Assembly: GCA_029582155.1 (NCBI GenBank)
Contig: CM055897.1
Coordinates: 13,010,482-13,074,481 of the forward strand
Direction: 5' to 3'
DNA from: Panopea generosa
Lineage: Eukaryota > Mollusca > Bivalvia > Adapedonta > Hiatellidae
Length of the DNA stretch: 64,000 nucleotides
Shown here: in pieces, positions 48,501-56,609 of the stretch
Numbering within the stretch: position 1 is the stretch's first letter
Layout: each line of letters starts with the position of its first letter
Notes under the pieces: model-generated
Databases searched by the model: none
What the model was told of the DNA's origin: nothing
The model's input: the letters and a program-made list of their open reading frames with translations, nothing else
Position numbers and translations under genes: made by a program

Positions 48501-50371
48501 AACTGTTTATTATTCAGCATACTTAAGTAACCTTATTACTGTTTATTATTGACACCATTCTCAGTGATTTATTTACAAATTCTGATGTAGGAGTCCCAGG
48601 ACTCGCTGCACTACAAATCTGTGAGTCCAAAAAATGAAAGTGTGAGTCCCATTTTTCGAGACATTTTAACTAAATCATTATAATTTCAAATGATGCAACA
48701 TTGTGGAAATGAAGATACTTCACCATTGCACTGTGTGAACCTTTAGCTGTGCACCATTTAAACAATCACAAGCATAAATGAGTATTAAACAACAGAAAAC
48801 ATTGACTAGAACAGTAAAAAACATTAAAAAAAAACACTTGTGCAGCTTAGTCTGTCAAAAAAACAGACAGTGTTTGTTGATTTGGTTCAAATAACATTAC
48901 ACACTGTATCTCCTTTGTTAACTGTGGCGTAGCTGACCCTAAAATGATGTGCAAGCCCATAGGGTTCTAGAAGGGTTGGGGTCTGGCGGACATGCCCCAC
49001 TCCCCATAGGAAATAAAAATTCAGGATGCATTTTCTGTGTTCTGGTGACATTTCCAGGAGATATGATGCATTCTCAAAAATATATGCAAGCCTGGGCGTT
49101 GTTGCGTAAAGTCAGCTACGCCGCTGATTAAAATGTTTATCATAATTATAACACCATTTCAACTCAGTGAAATTATAACACAAAAAGTATTCAAGGTCGG
49201 CAAACAGCTTGCAAATTTACAACCCGCAACGATAACAGAGACTGTCTGATGACATTGATTATACTACATGCACGCGCATCAATGTTTCGAAAGCTGTGAA
49301 GTAGTAACCTGACGCTCTTGAAATTCATGCGATGATGCGCGCACACTATTGTTTACAAAGCAGTGTGCAAGAAACACAATGCGTCGGGAATTAAATGTCT
49401 TTATTTGAGATAATCGGGATGTATCGGCTGCTTTTTTTCTGAGTCCAGCGAATGCATATATTTCAGAACTGTGCGTCTGCCGCAAAATTGTGCGTATAGG
49501 ATGCAGGGGTAAATGAAACGCTGCATTCTTTACATGGTTGAAAAAAATTAAGACTCGTGGTATTAAGTATGACAAGTATAATTTGTTTGCACATGTTTGA
49601 TAACATGAGAAATGGAGGGGCAGGGACAAGTAGACCGATTTCTGCCTACTTTTCATTCGTTTGGTCATAGTTTGTTTGAATACGTATGTACTAACAATGT
49701 TTAGCATGAAAGGAAAATTATTTGTGAAGTGGGTACTCTTAAAACAAAATTATTTGCGCTTTCCATTAATTTATTTGAGTGAAATATGCAGCTTATCTGG
49801 AGCACTGATTTTCTTTTCTGGTGTGATGTTTTTGTATGTTTTTGGTGTTTTGGTATCAATGGTAATAATTATGTTTTGAGGTCCATATTACTGTTTTGGG
49901 GGTGTTTTGATGGACCCCAGAGGCGCTTAACTAAATACACCGACACAACCAACATTACTCTAAGATTGTGCAAACAAAAAACATGCATCCGTACAAAACA
50001 GCGACATAGGGCAAATTTTTGAGCAAATTTGATATCATTTAATTAATCATTGTTTAATCTATAAAAAATGATTAAAATAAATTAAGCTTATGTCTCATTA
50101 TATTAACAGCTAAATCAAATTCGCGAAAAACGTTGGTCACACGTCGATCTGTGACATGGGGGCCGCCATTTGCAATTTTCACGGGACCATTTGTACATTT
50201 TTTAACGTTGTAACCCCTTAATTGAGAAATGATTTATAATAAATTTACATATACAAATAAAACCATCAATGTTTTACCCGAAGTAGATAAACCGAGTTTT
50301 GAAAGACGATCTCGAAGCTTAACTACTGTTAATTTGCGAAGATCACTGATATCTGTACCGGTGGCCGCCAT
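27532..50371 (-). CDS. SF3B2: Splicing factor 3B subunit 2 (SF3b145/SAP145), 21 coding exons
   Basis: A core subunit of the SF3b complex of U2 snRNP that contacts pre-mRNA near the branch site and partners SF3B4 (known family); it acts in the nucleus. Joining 21 GT-AG exons in consistent phase gives 3741 nt, 1246 residues plus stop. Domains in order: SAP domain about 10-47; Pro/Gln/Met-rich region 60-365; Gln-rich coiled coil 366-527; a second Pro-rich piece; acidic and Lys-rich stretches; DUF382 about 804-935 (RPDVVEMHDV, PRHWCFKRKYLQGKRG); PSP motif about 967-1012 (PPPWLIAMQRYGPPPSYP); CSFGYHAGGWGKPP; an acidic tract; and the basic end KKYKEFKF. The human protein is 895 residues, so this one is long because of exons 4-6. 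YY1-type sites lie at the start. Exons 13-21 match best; the low-complexity exons rest on splice signals and open frames. Confidence 0.95.
28145..28339 (-). CDS. SF3B2: SF3B2 exon 20
   Basis: 195 nt from tattaag|GCACCT to CAAAAG|gtgagt. Encodes GIEVALNPEELDLDTAAMQA and EDLSDMVAEHAAKQK. Confidence 0.97.
28980..29178 (-). CDS. SF3B2: SF3B2 exon 19
   Basis: 199 nt from ctttcag|ACTTGT to GCGGCT|gtaagt. Encodes VPVGMETPDMIELRKRRIED and VGGAMMGSAHIYDVAA, matching vertebrates. Confidence 0.97.
30485..30615 (-). CDS. SF3B2: SF3B2 exon 18 (acidic)
   Basis: 131 nt from gactcag|ATACAA to GAGGG|gtaggt, phase 2. Encodes RSKWGELESESESEEESEEE and DDTGLVTPAE, equal to the vertebrate WGELEPSDEESSEEEEEE region. 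No long open frame marks it; it was found by splice signals. Confidence 0.95.
31110..31165 (+). mobile_element. tRNA-like SINE fragment in SF3B2 intron 17
   Basis: 'acagtgttggccgctcatgg' then 'gttgcgggttcgatcccc', a clear B box. Related to the head at 6655-6722. Confidence 0.5.
31410..31728 (-). mobile_element. SINE family 2, near full length, in SF3B2 intron 17
   Basis: On the minus strand it has a tRNA head ('tggtctagggttagagcatc' A box, 'gtgggtttgatccctgg' B box), then a central domain with 'gtgactgggtggggtatcgt' and 'catgatactctagtgtggca', then 'gtgtagacattgtcacaat'. Copies at 39810-40030 (head lost) and 63895-64000 (cut by the window edge) share the central domain. The domain resembles conserved SINE cores reported across molluscs and other animals (from memory). 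Confidence 0.8.
31826..31933 (-). CDS. SF3B2: SF3B2 exon 17
   Basis: 108 nt from tattcag|ACATGT to TTTGAG|gtaaga. Encodes CSFGYHAGGWGKPPVDEHGK and PLYGDVFGT, highly conserved. Confidence 0.98.
32304..32411 (-). CDS. SF3B2: SF3B2 exon 16 (PSP motif)
   Basis: 108 nt from gttccag|ACATCA to CCAGAG|gtatgg. Encodes VPPPWLIAMQRYGPPPSYPN and LKIPGLNAPIPE, the Pro-rich PSP signature thought to contact SF3B4. Confidence 0.98.
32968..33057 (-). CDS. SF3B2: SF3B2 exon 15 (PSP start)
   Basis: 90 nt from tctacag|GGTAAA to GGTCCA|gtgagt. Encodes GKEFETKLKEKKPGNLSDDL and ALGMPIGP. Confidence 0.97.
33680..33829 (-). CDS. SF3B2: SF3B2 exon 14 (DUF382 end)
   Basis: 150 nt from tttatag|GAGGAC to TATGAG|gtatgt. 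Encodes KMREKVRPKMGKIDIDYQKL and MTIHGDLYYE, almost unchanged from vertebrates. Confidence 0.97.
33863..34003 (-). mobile_element. SINE family 1, headless fragment, SF3B2 intron 13
   Basis: Shares 'tttatttattttacatcgat', 'caaatcacactcgaa' and 'agtactaagcatatg' with the copy at 21722-21932, but stops at 'accacacatagca' before the tRNA head. Confidence 0.75.
34211..35162 (-). mobile_element. Deleted mariner-type transposon, SF3B2 intron 13
   Basis: It has TA on both sides and terminal inverted repeats of about 40 bp ('cgaggggggatcagaaaatt' at left; 'aactttctgatccaccctcg' at right). On the minus strand about 34390-34570 reads as the transposase C-terminus, including WCKWWQKHIDHGGEYFEKK and a stop, typical of mariner ends (GEYFE). 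At 952 bp it is shorter than a full mariner, and the catalytic part appears lost. Confidence 0.85.
35502..35813 (-). CDS. SF3B2: SF3B2 exon 13 (DUF382 core)
   Basis: 312 nt from tgtttag|GAAAAA to GAAAAG|gtaaaa. Encodes LSVAQLKQLVTRPDVVEMHD, DPRLLVHLKATRN and RHWCFKRKYLQGKRGIEKPP, nearly identical to vertebrate SF3B2. This exon identifies the gene. Confidence 0.98.
36410..36592 (-). mobile_element. SINE family 1, SF3B2 intron 12
   Basis: The tRNA-like head at the right has a decayed A box ('tggtctagtggaagagcatt'), and the B box reads 'tgggttagatcctcc'. The body matches the copies at 8395 and 21722. Confidence 0.8.
36725..36850 (-). CDS. SF3B2: SF3B2 exon 12 (acidic linker)
   Basis: 126 nt from acctcag|ATAACT to GACATG|gtaggt. 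Encodes ITDESAKEVPKIVETQPEK and FGEDSDEDDDEDM. Confidence 0.9.
37841..37919 (-). CDS. SF3B2: SF3B2 exon 11
   Basis: 79 nt from tgtcag|ATACGT to TTTAAG|gtaagt. Encodes YVQEQLDLDPTDPNYFTFSK then IFEAFK, matching the vertebrate FIFFKRIFEAFK motif. Confidence 0.95.
38280..38395 (-). CDS. SF3B2: SF3B2 exon 10 (Lys/Arg-rich)
   Basis: 116 nt from ttaccag|TCTAAA to ATAGA|gtaagt. Encodes SKNKRRKKKKKKARKNRHF and on to EPDVQIE, aligning with the vertebrate NRKRRNRKKKKKPQR segment, which is probably nuclear-localising. Confidence 0.9.
38587..38765 (+). mobile_element. SINE-like repeat in SF3B2 intron 9
   Basis: A plus-strand B-box match, 'atagttcgaatccccacctg', is followed by an unrelated body ('aaactgtgttaagtggccgt'). 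It represents a third SINE type. Confidence 0.5.
38865..38977 (-). CDS. SF3B2: SF3B2 exon 9 (acidic)
   Basis: 113 nt from attgcag|AGAAGC to AAGGAG|gtgaac. Encodes KKPDDDDDEIEMVEMEEED and an acidic tail ending KPEQTKE. Low complexity; frame fixed by the neighbouring phases. Confidence 0.85.
39215..39435 (-). CDS. SF3B2: SF3B2 exon 8
   Basis: 221 nt from cctaag|TAATAT to GATA|gtaaat. Encodes NIPPLMPSNMSEQVRPPRPP and LPSALEKVLAFKDVRAQE, matching the vertebrate IPQALEKILQLKESRQEE block. Confidence 0.9.
39560..39695. repeat. Short tandem repeat in SF3B2 intron 7
   Basis: 'aatgggattcaagagtaa' and 'gagtaacca-acaaatggga' alternate for a few diverged units. Confidence 0.6.
39810..40030 (-). mobile_element. 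SINE family 2, head truncated, SF3B2 intron 7
   Basis: Shares 'ggtatgataccccacccagt', 'cacattatactgacaccggg' and 'agcgttgctttcaacaattt' with 31410-31728. It ends before the tRNA-derived part. Confidence 0.8.
40116..40260 (-). CDS. SF3B2: SF3B2 exon 7
   Basis: 145 nt from acattag|GTCCTC to GCCAG|gtaaat, phase 2 at the end. Encodes a Pro/Ser-rich piece including PPATSSGPAPFNPQPSMLHN and GIPPLMPPRSSA. Confidence 0.85.
40908..41055 (-). CDS. SF3B2: SF3B2 exon 6
   Basis: 148 nt from tttgtag|GTGATG to GGAGAG|gtgagt. Encodes MMDQQTQAIKKQEEERRRSE and on to REERR, a charged helix continuing exon 5. Confidence 0.85.
41555..41790. repeat. 11-bp minisatellite in SF3B2 intron 5
   Basis: About 20 units of 'accatgatcaa' and variants, many carrying the palindrome TGATCA. 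It ends 8 bp from the exon 5 splice donor. Confidence 0.85.
41799..42137 (-). CDS. SF3B2: SF3B2 exon 5 (Gln-rich coiled coil)
   Basis: 339 nt, phase 0 at both ends (aaatag|GACTCT and CAACAG|gtttgt). It encodes DSDLQEKIAMQTRLIEQE, then long Q/R/E heptad-like repeats (QQQEQQRQQQ). This corresponds to the Gln/Glu helix of the vertebrate protein and is strongly expanded. Confidence 0.85.
43183..44099 (-). CDS. SF3B2: SF3B2 exon 4 (Pro/Gln/Met-rich expansion)
   Basis: 917 nt open throughout, bounded by an A/T-rich tttttcag and CAG|gtttgt. It encodes about 305 residues dominated by PP, QMG and PPQQMGQ-type repeats. Vertebrate SF3B2 has a much shorter Pro-rich segment here. The plus-strand frames across this exon (Val/Asp- and Trp/His-rich) are mirror images of the repeats. 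Confidence 0.85.
45348..45384 (-). CDS. SF3B2: SF3B2 exon 3 (acidic microexon)
   Basis: 37 nt between ttcttcag and |gtaata, encoding SAEEKEQNEEDE plus one base (phase 1). It joins exon 4 in frame as GAC-ATG. Confidence 0.8.
46490..46590 (-). mobile_element. tRNA-derived SINE fragment, SF3B2 intron 2
   Basis: The reverse complement has 'ttgcacagtggatagagtat' (A box) and 'tgggggttcaggccc' (diverged B box). Confidence 0.55.
46655..46701 (-). CDS. SF3B2: SF3B2 exon 2 (SAP half)
   Basis: 47 nt after ttttttcag, encoding GLKADLVERLHKYYQD with the split Gly codon, then |gtaagt. Together with exon 1 it completes the SAP consensus (L..L.......G.K..LV.RL). Found from splice signals and the expected domain, since it is too short to stand out as an open frame. 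Confidence 0.9.
47214..47433 (-). mobile_element. 220-bp MITE with central palindrome, copy B
   Basis: TTAA at 47210-47213 and 47434-47437 flank perfect-looking CCCTTT/AAAGGG ends ('ccctttgctccat' and 'atggagtaaaggg'). The central palindrome 'gttcagattgctcgttacga' is kept with one arm slightly mutated. Inverted relative to copy A at 4158-4378. It sits in SF3B2 intron 1. Confidence 0.8.
48924..49124. mobile_element. MITE with GTGGCGTAGCTGAC ends
   Basis: The left end GTGGCGTAGCTGAC (48924-48937) and right end GTCAGCTACGCCGC (49111-49124) are inverted repeats with one mismatch. Ends containing GGCGTAGC are familiar from hAT-type elements (memory), but I could not find a clean 8-bp target duplication. 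It lies in SF3B2 intron 1. Confidence 0.6.
50278..50371 (-). CDS. SF3B2: SF3B2 exon 1 (start, SAP half)
   Basis: ATG at 50371 encodes MAATGTDISDLRKLTVVKLR and on to LGLSTS, ending TCGG|gtaaaa in phase 1. It supplies the first helix of the SAP domain. Confidence 0.9.
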
Positions 50372-50375
50372 TTTT
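50363..50375 (-). promoter_or_regulatory. YY1-type site over the SF3B2 start codon
   Basis: The reverse complement reads AAAAATGGCGGCC, matching the YY1 consensus AANATGGCGGC. A second match (GCAAATGGCGGCC) lies in intron 1 at 50161-50173. YY1 sites around the start codon are usual in TATA-less housekeeping promoters. Confidence 0.45.
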
Positions 50376-50509
50376 ATTGTTGACTTTCAATAAACCCAAA
50401 AGTTAGAAATTGAAACAAAATATTTGAAACGAGCTGAAGGGACATACTACTGACAGAGCAAGGTTTTATGTACGTGCACGTGGAAAGACATAGACCAATA
50501 AGATTCTAT

Positions 50510-51600
50510 CGAACACAATTTATAAATATAAAATATGTTAAGCTTATAAAGGACAAATGATATTGTCGATGTGTGTGTTCCATAATGGGTCTTGTGAGAT
50601 TGTGATGCCGAGACATGTTGGACATGTGACTGATTCTAATTTTTAGCGCTATGGAGAATGTAGAAGGTGTTGATATGTTTTTTTTACTTTTTGTTACATG
50701 AATGCCCTGGCATTTGGATGGGTTGAAGTGCATGTCTCACTTTGTTTCCCACTCCTCCAGCTGCTTTAAGTCATGCTTGAAAATAGATGCTTGGGTATTA
50801 GATTTGAGAGATAGGTAGATTGCAATGTCATCTGCAAAGAGACGAGTTTTGCAGGTGACATGCTCTGGAAGATCGTTTATATAAATGAGAAAGAAGAGAG
50901 GGCCGAGTACAAACCTTTGTGGAACTCCAGAGGAAACAGGGATTTTGTTAGATACAGAGCCCTTTATGACAACAGACTGAACGGTTATCAAGAAAACTTT
51001 TGATCCAGGAGAGAGTTTCTCCCCTTATACCATAGAAATGTAGCTTATATAAGAGCTTTTCATGGTTCACTTTATCAAAGGCCTTGCTGAAGTCTAACAG
51101 AATGAGGTCTGTCTGTTCCTTTTGGTTTACAGCTTTCATCAGACCATCCACCAGCATAAGGAGTTGAGTTTGTATGTTTGGCATTTGTGTATGAGTGCTG
51201 TAAGTTAGTTTAGTGTCTTTGGCTGAGCCTGTTTTGTCTTGAAGTTTAATGTTACAGAGTGATTTAAGTGATAATGGAGATTTTGTGGTGAAAACTGATT
51301 GGAATTGCACATTTAATACATTTGCCTTGTCTAGGTCTTCCTGATAGAATTTGTTTTGTTTTTTAAGTGAGTCTATGCCATATGAATCTTGTTTCGAATG
51401 CTTTTAGAGAGTGCATATTTTTTTGTTATTTGGTCTTGAGGATAGTTGGTCTGATTTTATATTGACGTTTAGAATGTCCTCCAGATATTCTTGATATGCT
51501 ATTTTTGTATTTTTGCGGCATATGTGTTTTAGATCTACGTAATATTTTCGGTCTTTACTGCTACCTGTGTGCACGTGCTTTTTATATGCCTATCTATTAT
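50510..51600 (-). pseudogene. Decayed non-LTR retrotransposon reverse transcriptase
   Basis: On the minus strand, pieces of one RT domain are visible in shifting frames: 'LILLDFSKAFDKVNHEKLL' with 'GIRGETLSWIKSFLDNR' (51.1-51.0 kb), then 'SGVPQRFVLGPLFFLIYIND' and 'FADDIAIY' (50.9-50.8 kb), then 'HFNPSKCQGIHV'. The order and motifs are those of Jockey/CR1-type LINEs. Upstream sequence to about 51600 reads as the region before the RT. Frameshifts near 50975 and 51400 make it inactive. It lies just upstream of SF3B2. Confidence 0.85.
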
Positions 51601-51622
51601 CAGAGACTATAAACAAAATTAA

Positions 51623-52841
51623 AGCCTCATTAAACTTCCAAAATGCACATTGTTTTTTTATAATAACAAAAATGATTGTATTTAAATGTGTTTATGGCCA
51701 AAACCATTCCTGTAGACCCCTTTGTTACTGTTTTTAAAAAAGCGAGAAAATAAATTACTTCTATCGAAATGTGCGTTTCTAAGACGAGCGGACCGAACTT
51801 TTAACTTTTGTTTACATTTTTTAAATTCCGTAATGACTCGGTTGCTTTCCGACTGTCCCTCCGCCAGTGTTCGGAAGCACACAAATGAATACTGCAGTGG
51901 TAGCGTGCGGATTAAGACCGTTAGATAAGGGGTTCATTAACAAGATTAGAAAAGTTATGGCTTCACTAATATTATGTATCGTTATTGGGTTTTCTTTGTT
52001 TAAAATATATAATATCGATGTCTGCAGTAAAACTGTATCGAACGTAGTACGCATTATATTATCTATACGCACTGAAACACAACGAGTACCGAATACTAGT
52101 TTGGTCTAGTTGCTCTTGCTCAGGGTCCTCCCTTGCATATACGCGTAATATTATCGCACGCGCTATTATGTCACAATTCACTTTATCGCAATCAAAACTG
52201 AGAGGCTACCAAGGATGGTTTGTTTAGTACAGTTATTTAAAAAGTAATTTTATTTTTTGTTTTATATGAACGATTCGTCGCTTACGTGCTCGTGGGTTCC
52301 AGTTCATTAATGTACTGAGGAGAATAAAGGGGACATTCTTAAAAACTATTTAACAGCAAGCGGTTATTTAATTTTTAACCGCATCCCCTACAGTTCCCCA
52401 TACTATATTTCTCTCTGAAGTGTATTGATCATATATAACCGACCGACGCGTTTCCGAACAAGAGCTTCGTACCTCCCCGTTTTTTGCCGAAGAGACTAAC
52501 ATTAATTTGTAAACAAAACCCGTTCTTAATTATGTACTAATAATGTGCTTTATACTTAATTTTATGTTTGCAAAGCTCTCAGTGATCAAATGTATTCTAT
52601 CATCTGGAAGAATAAAACTCCCTTAAATTAATAATGTGCTTTATACTTATTTTTTCGTTTGCAAAGCTCTCAGTGATCAAATGTATTCTATCATCTGGAA
52701 GAATAAAACTCCCTTAAATTAATAATGTGCTTTATACTTATTTTTTCGTTTGCAAAGTCTCTCAGTGATCAAATGTATTCTATCATCTTGAAGAATAAAA
52801 CTGACTTCTTAAAACGACCATTTCGGAAGTTTAATGAGCCT
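51623..52841. mobile_element. TTAA-flanked MITE, copy 2
   Basis: TTAA at 51619-51622 and 52842-52845 flank inverted ends AGCCTCATTAAACTTCC and GGAAGTTTAATGAGCCT (16 of 17 matching). The first 700 bp align with 251-973. About 500 bp of extra sequence on the right includes three tandem 91-bp units (from about 52541, 52632 and 52723, each with 'aatgtgctttatactta' and 'gatcaaatgtattctatcat'). Confidence 0.8.
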
Positions 52842-52845
52842 TTAA

Positions 52846-53928
52846 GTCACTGCTATTACATTATGAACAGTATTGCATTAAAACACATAAAATACATCGG
52901 GACATTTATGTGATTTTTTTTATTTTATTAAGAAAAAAGGGATGAGGGCGGAATAAAATTTTATTAAAGGACCACAACTTAAATGGAAGCCATGTTTCCG
53001 GAAATAGAATGAAACAATATATATATTATGCCGATCAAATACTTTAATTAATACGAAACTCAGAAATTCCCAATATAAATATATTATGAGAATCATACCC
53101 ACACATACACCTTGATTTAAATGTAAATTAGTCTGCTAGTTCAATGTTAGTTCATTATATAAACATTGTGAATATAACATTCTGTTAAGTGTGACAGCAA
53201 CCTTGTTACTGCCCCGAAGCATCGATTGAATAGTTCGATTCCCTTCCATATAAACGCAGGCTGACTAGAAAGCAATTTGCCGTCTCAGACCTGAACAATT
53301 TGCAGATATAGTTAGACTTATACAGTTGATGAAATAGATAAAGATATAATCGCAGTAAACATTTTGGAAGAGGACCTTATCCTTATCACAGATCAGCCAT
53401 GTAGAAACCGTGAAAGTGACATGATAATGACGAGGAACTCAGTTACCTTTTTTGCTTACAAGATACAAGAAATCAGAAGCAAAATTACATCTCTTTTCCT
53501 TGTACATGTAGGACACAGTCATATATTTATTCAGATAGTTAAACTACTCAAGAGGTTCTAAAATCCAGAGAAATGGTGACATTAGATTTTGCACTTGTCC
53601 ACTATGGCTAAAGTCATGAAATGTTACCATTTTTTAAGTCCAAGAAAATAACAAATCATTTCAGATTTACTCATGCAATTTGCAGACATGAACATGCTTC
53701 CGAAAGCACATTCTCAAGTTCACAAATTGTTTTAAACTTTATGCAAGGATACCCTACAATAAGCCAATACAACAGGTTCGGATGGACATATGGTCCTTGA
53801 ACAAAACTGGAGTTGCATCATTCCTAACAACTCGATCATTCGCAGGGGGTGGGTCCACTAGCTCAACAATGACGCTGTGCACTTTGCATGCATATTACAT
53901 AAGACTTCTGCTCGGAATTAAATCTGAG
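52846..53928. other. Non-coding, nothing firm recognised
   Basis: AT-rich. It may hold the eroded 5' part of the gypsy-like element that becomes readable from about 53930, but I see no gag or LTR. Confidence 0.35.
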
Positions 53929-53929
53929 T

Positions 53930-56033
53930 GACTGTAAGGGTGTTCATAACATTATGAATGATATTGTTGTATATAGTGAAACAAAGGCAGAACAGGACAG
54001 GAGACTAGATATTGTTTTAGAAGTAATGACACAAAAAGGTTGACCTGAAACAAATTGAAATGTCAGTTTTCATGTCTTAACTCGCATGCATGGGACACGA
54101 GTTGTCTGAGAAAAGTATTGGACCTACCGAGGTCAAAGTAAAGGCTGTAGTTGAAGCTCTCGTTAACCTCAACACGTCAATGAAGTGCGTAGTTTTCTTG
54201 GTTTAGTTAATTACAGTGTTAGCTACATACCTGATTTAGCTACCGTGGCTGCGCCGTTGCGTGAGTTGTGAAGTTTATATGGGATAAACCACAGCAAACA
54301 GCATTCGATAAGCTGAAAAAGCGATTATCAAGTGCTGAAACACTTGGTTACTATGACAAAAAACGTGCCGACTAAAGTCATAGTTGATGCAAGTCCTGTT
54401 GGTCTTGGCGCAGTTCTGGTTCAAGAACAAAATGGCGAATATCGTGTAATAAATTATGCAAGTAAAGGTCTTACAGACGTAGGTACTCGCAAACTGAAAA
54501 ATAGGGTCTTAGTTGCGTATGGGCTCTAGAAAGTTCCCATCCTTGGTTATATAGAATTGAATTTGAGACTCTCAAGCACTACAATAAATTTATGCACCTA
54601 AAGTCTAAACCGTGCGCTACACTGGAACAATGAGTTTTACAGCAGCAACCCTATAAATTCAAGGTTAAACACATTATGGGCGTAGAAAATATTGCCGACG
54701 CAATATTGATATTGTTTATTAAACAGTCTAAAAATACATAGGACTCTGTAGATGATGTTGACTATCAAATTTGTCGCCCGCGAACCGACACCCAGTTCCA
54801 TGACAACACGCAAAATTGAAAACGTGTCCGCTTATGATGACGAAATTTGTAGTTTAAGGGAATAATTGGCTTCTGTAAAATGCACATGCTGAAGCACAAA
54901 CAGTATCTGCCAATAAAGATAAACTATGCGTAATTGGTCATATTGTTCTCAGGTTTACAAGAATTTTAGTACCAGAAAAGCTAAAGACCGTGTGTTAAAA
55001 TCAGCGCATGGTGAGCATCCTGATATCGTTCCGATAAAAAGAAATTTTAGAACAAAAGTTTGGTGGCCCAGTATCGACAAGCAAGTAGAAACATTTTGCA
55101 AAGCATTATTGTTGTCAATTAGTGAGTGATCCTGTGTGCCCAGAGTCTCTGGCTCGGACACAATTTCCAATAGGTGCTTGGCAAGACTTGGCAGCTGATG
55201 TGCTTGGTCCGCTACCTACTGGAGATTACACATTTGTATGCATTGATTATTACAGTCGTTATTTCGAACTCGAGATAACAAAGTCGATCACAGCTGAGCA
55301 GCTTACTTCTATTTTGACAAAATGGCTTGCTACGCATTGATTACCATTAACAATCAGAACAGATAATGCGAAAAGCTTTATTTGCAATCATTTTTTCAGA
55401 TTATTTTAGCAACATAGACGAAATACACCATTATGGCCGCAAGCTAATGGTGAAGTAGAAAGACGTAAAGGTCAATTCTGAGAAGACTTCGCATATCGCA
55501 AAACGAAAATAGAAACTGGAAGATTATCTTATGATGTATAGGAGCACACCACACTCGACTAGAGGTGTGAGTCCAGCTGAATTGTTATTTGGTGGAAAAA
55601 TTAGAACTAGGGTCCAAGAAATTAGTCAATTTTACAGGGAAGATAGTGAGATCTGTGATCACGACTCGGAAAAAAAGGGGAAAGAGAAAGTATACGCAGA
55701 TCAGAAACGTAAAGCGGAAGATAGTAATATTGCGGACGGGGATAAAGTCTTTGTTATGCAAAATCGAGAAAACAAACTTGATACGCGGTTCTATCTTATA
55801 CCGTACACCGTTGTTCAAAAAGACGGGAATAGTGTATTAATTCGTTTCGAAAATTTAACGATGCAAACTTACCTCAGACAGACTCTGTGTCAAATGAAAT
55901 TAAGCTATATGATAATGAAAGCGAAAATAATGAAAAGTGTAATACACACGAAAAGATTAGAAACAACTACGAATTATTGCCCAATTCGCATTAGAAAAAT
56001 GTCAGATAAGTTCGATGATTATGTTCTCAAATG
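53930..56033 (+). pseudogene. Decayed Ty3/gypsy-like pol (RT, RNase H, integrase)
   Basis: Successive pieces in shifting frames: RT active-site strand 'NDIVVYSETKAEQD' (about 53955-53997; the expected YxDD reads as MND); connection segment 'FLGLVNYSVSYIPDLATVA' (about 54192-54250); RNase H 'VDASPVGLGAVLVQEQNG' (54380-54440); integrase zinc-binding region with 'HPDIVPIKRNFRTKVWWPSI' (55000-55080); integrase core 'DVLGPLPTGDYTFVCIDYYS' (55195-55260); and C-terminal 'MMYRSTPHSTRGVSPAELLF' (55531-55590). The order is that of Ty3/gypsy retroelements. Multiple frameshifts and stops mean it is inactive. LTRs were not identified. Confidence 0.85.
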
Positions 56034-56039
56034 AACAAA

Positions 56040-56600
56040 TAAAAACACAAACCCTTGTGGGATTAAGAACTTTTTCTTAAACACATGTTACATTGATCAC
56101 AGAATAAATTTGCCCGATTATAAATATGTTTCATGAAAATGACAATACCGTTAACATTATCAGCTTGTCCCTGACATGTGTGAACTCTGACAAAGCACTT
56201 GTTAAACATAGTTTGCGCTTTGTTTATCCTCTCGTCAACACTCACTGAGCAGGCACAGCTAGTTATTGAATATATGTATATTTTGTATATTATTATTTTT
56301 GTGTGTGATTTTTTGTTTTGTATATGTATAAATTATAACATCATGTCCCTCTCCCTTCAGTGGAGGTAATAAAACAAGAGACCATGCGTAAAAGAATAAT
56401 CATAGTATAATATATCCATTTTTAAGTTAATAAAGATACTTCTTTTAATTTTACGTGCTGTCATAGACATATTATACAGGGGACTATAGGTTAACATCAC
56501 ACTACAGACGAAAGAATATGTTTTGTTATTTGATTATTTAGCATCATTTTTATACCATCGACTGCTAACAGGCCAACAGTGAACATAACCTAATCCCGGA
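56040..56600. other. Non-coding, nothing recognised
   Basis: AT-rich flank of the gypsy-like remnant, without recognisable LTR or exon. Confidence 0.35.
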
Positions 56601-56609
56601 ATTTAACCA

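Noticed and set aside
49279..49707. 142-codon minus-strand frame upstream in SF3B2 intron 1
   Set aside because: No recognisable domain, and no evidence of splicing to SF3B2 exons 1 or 2, which join in phase without it.
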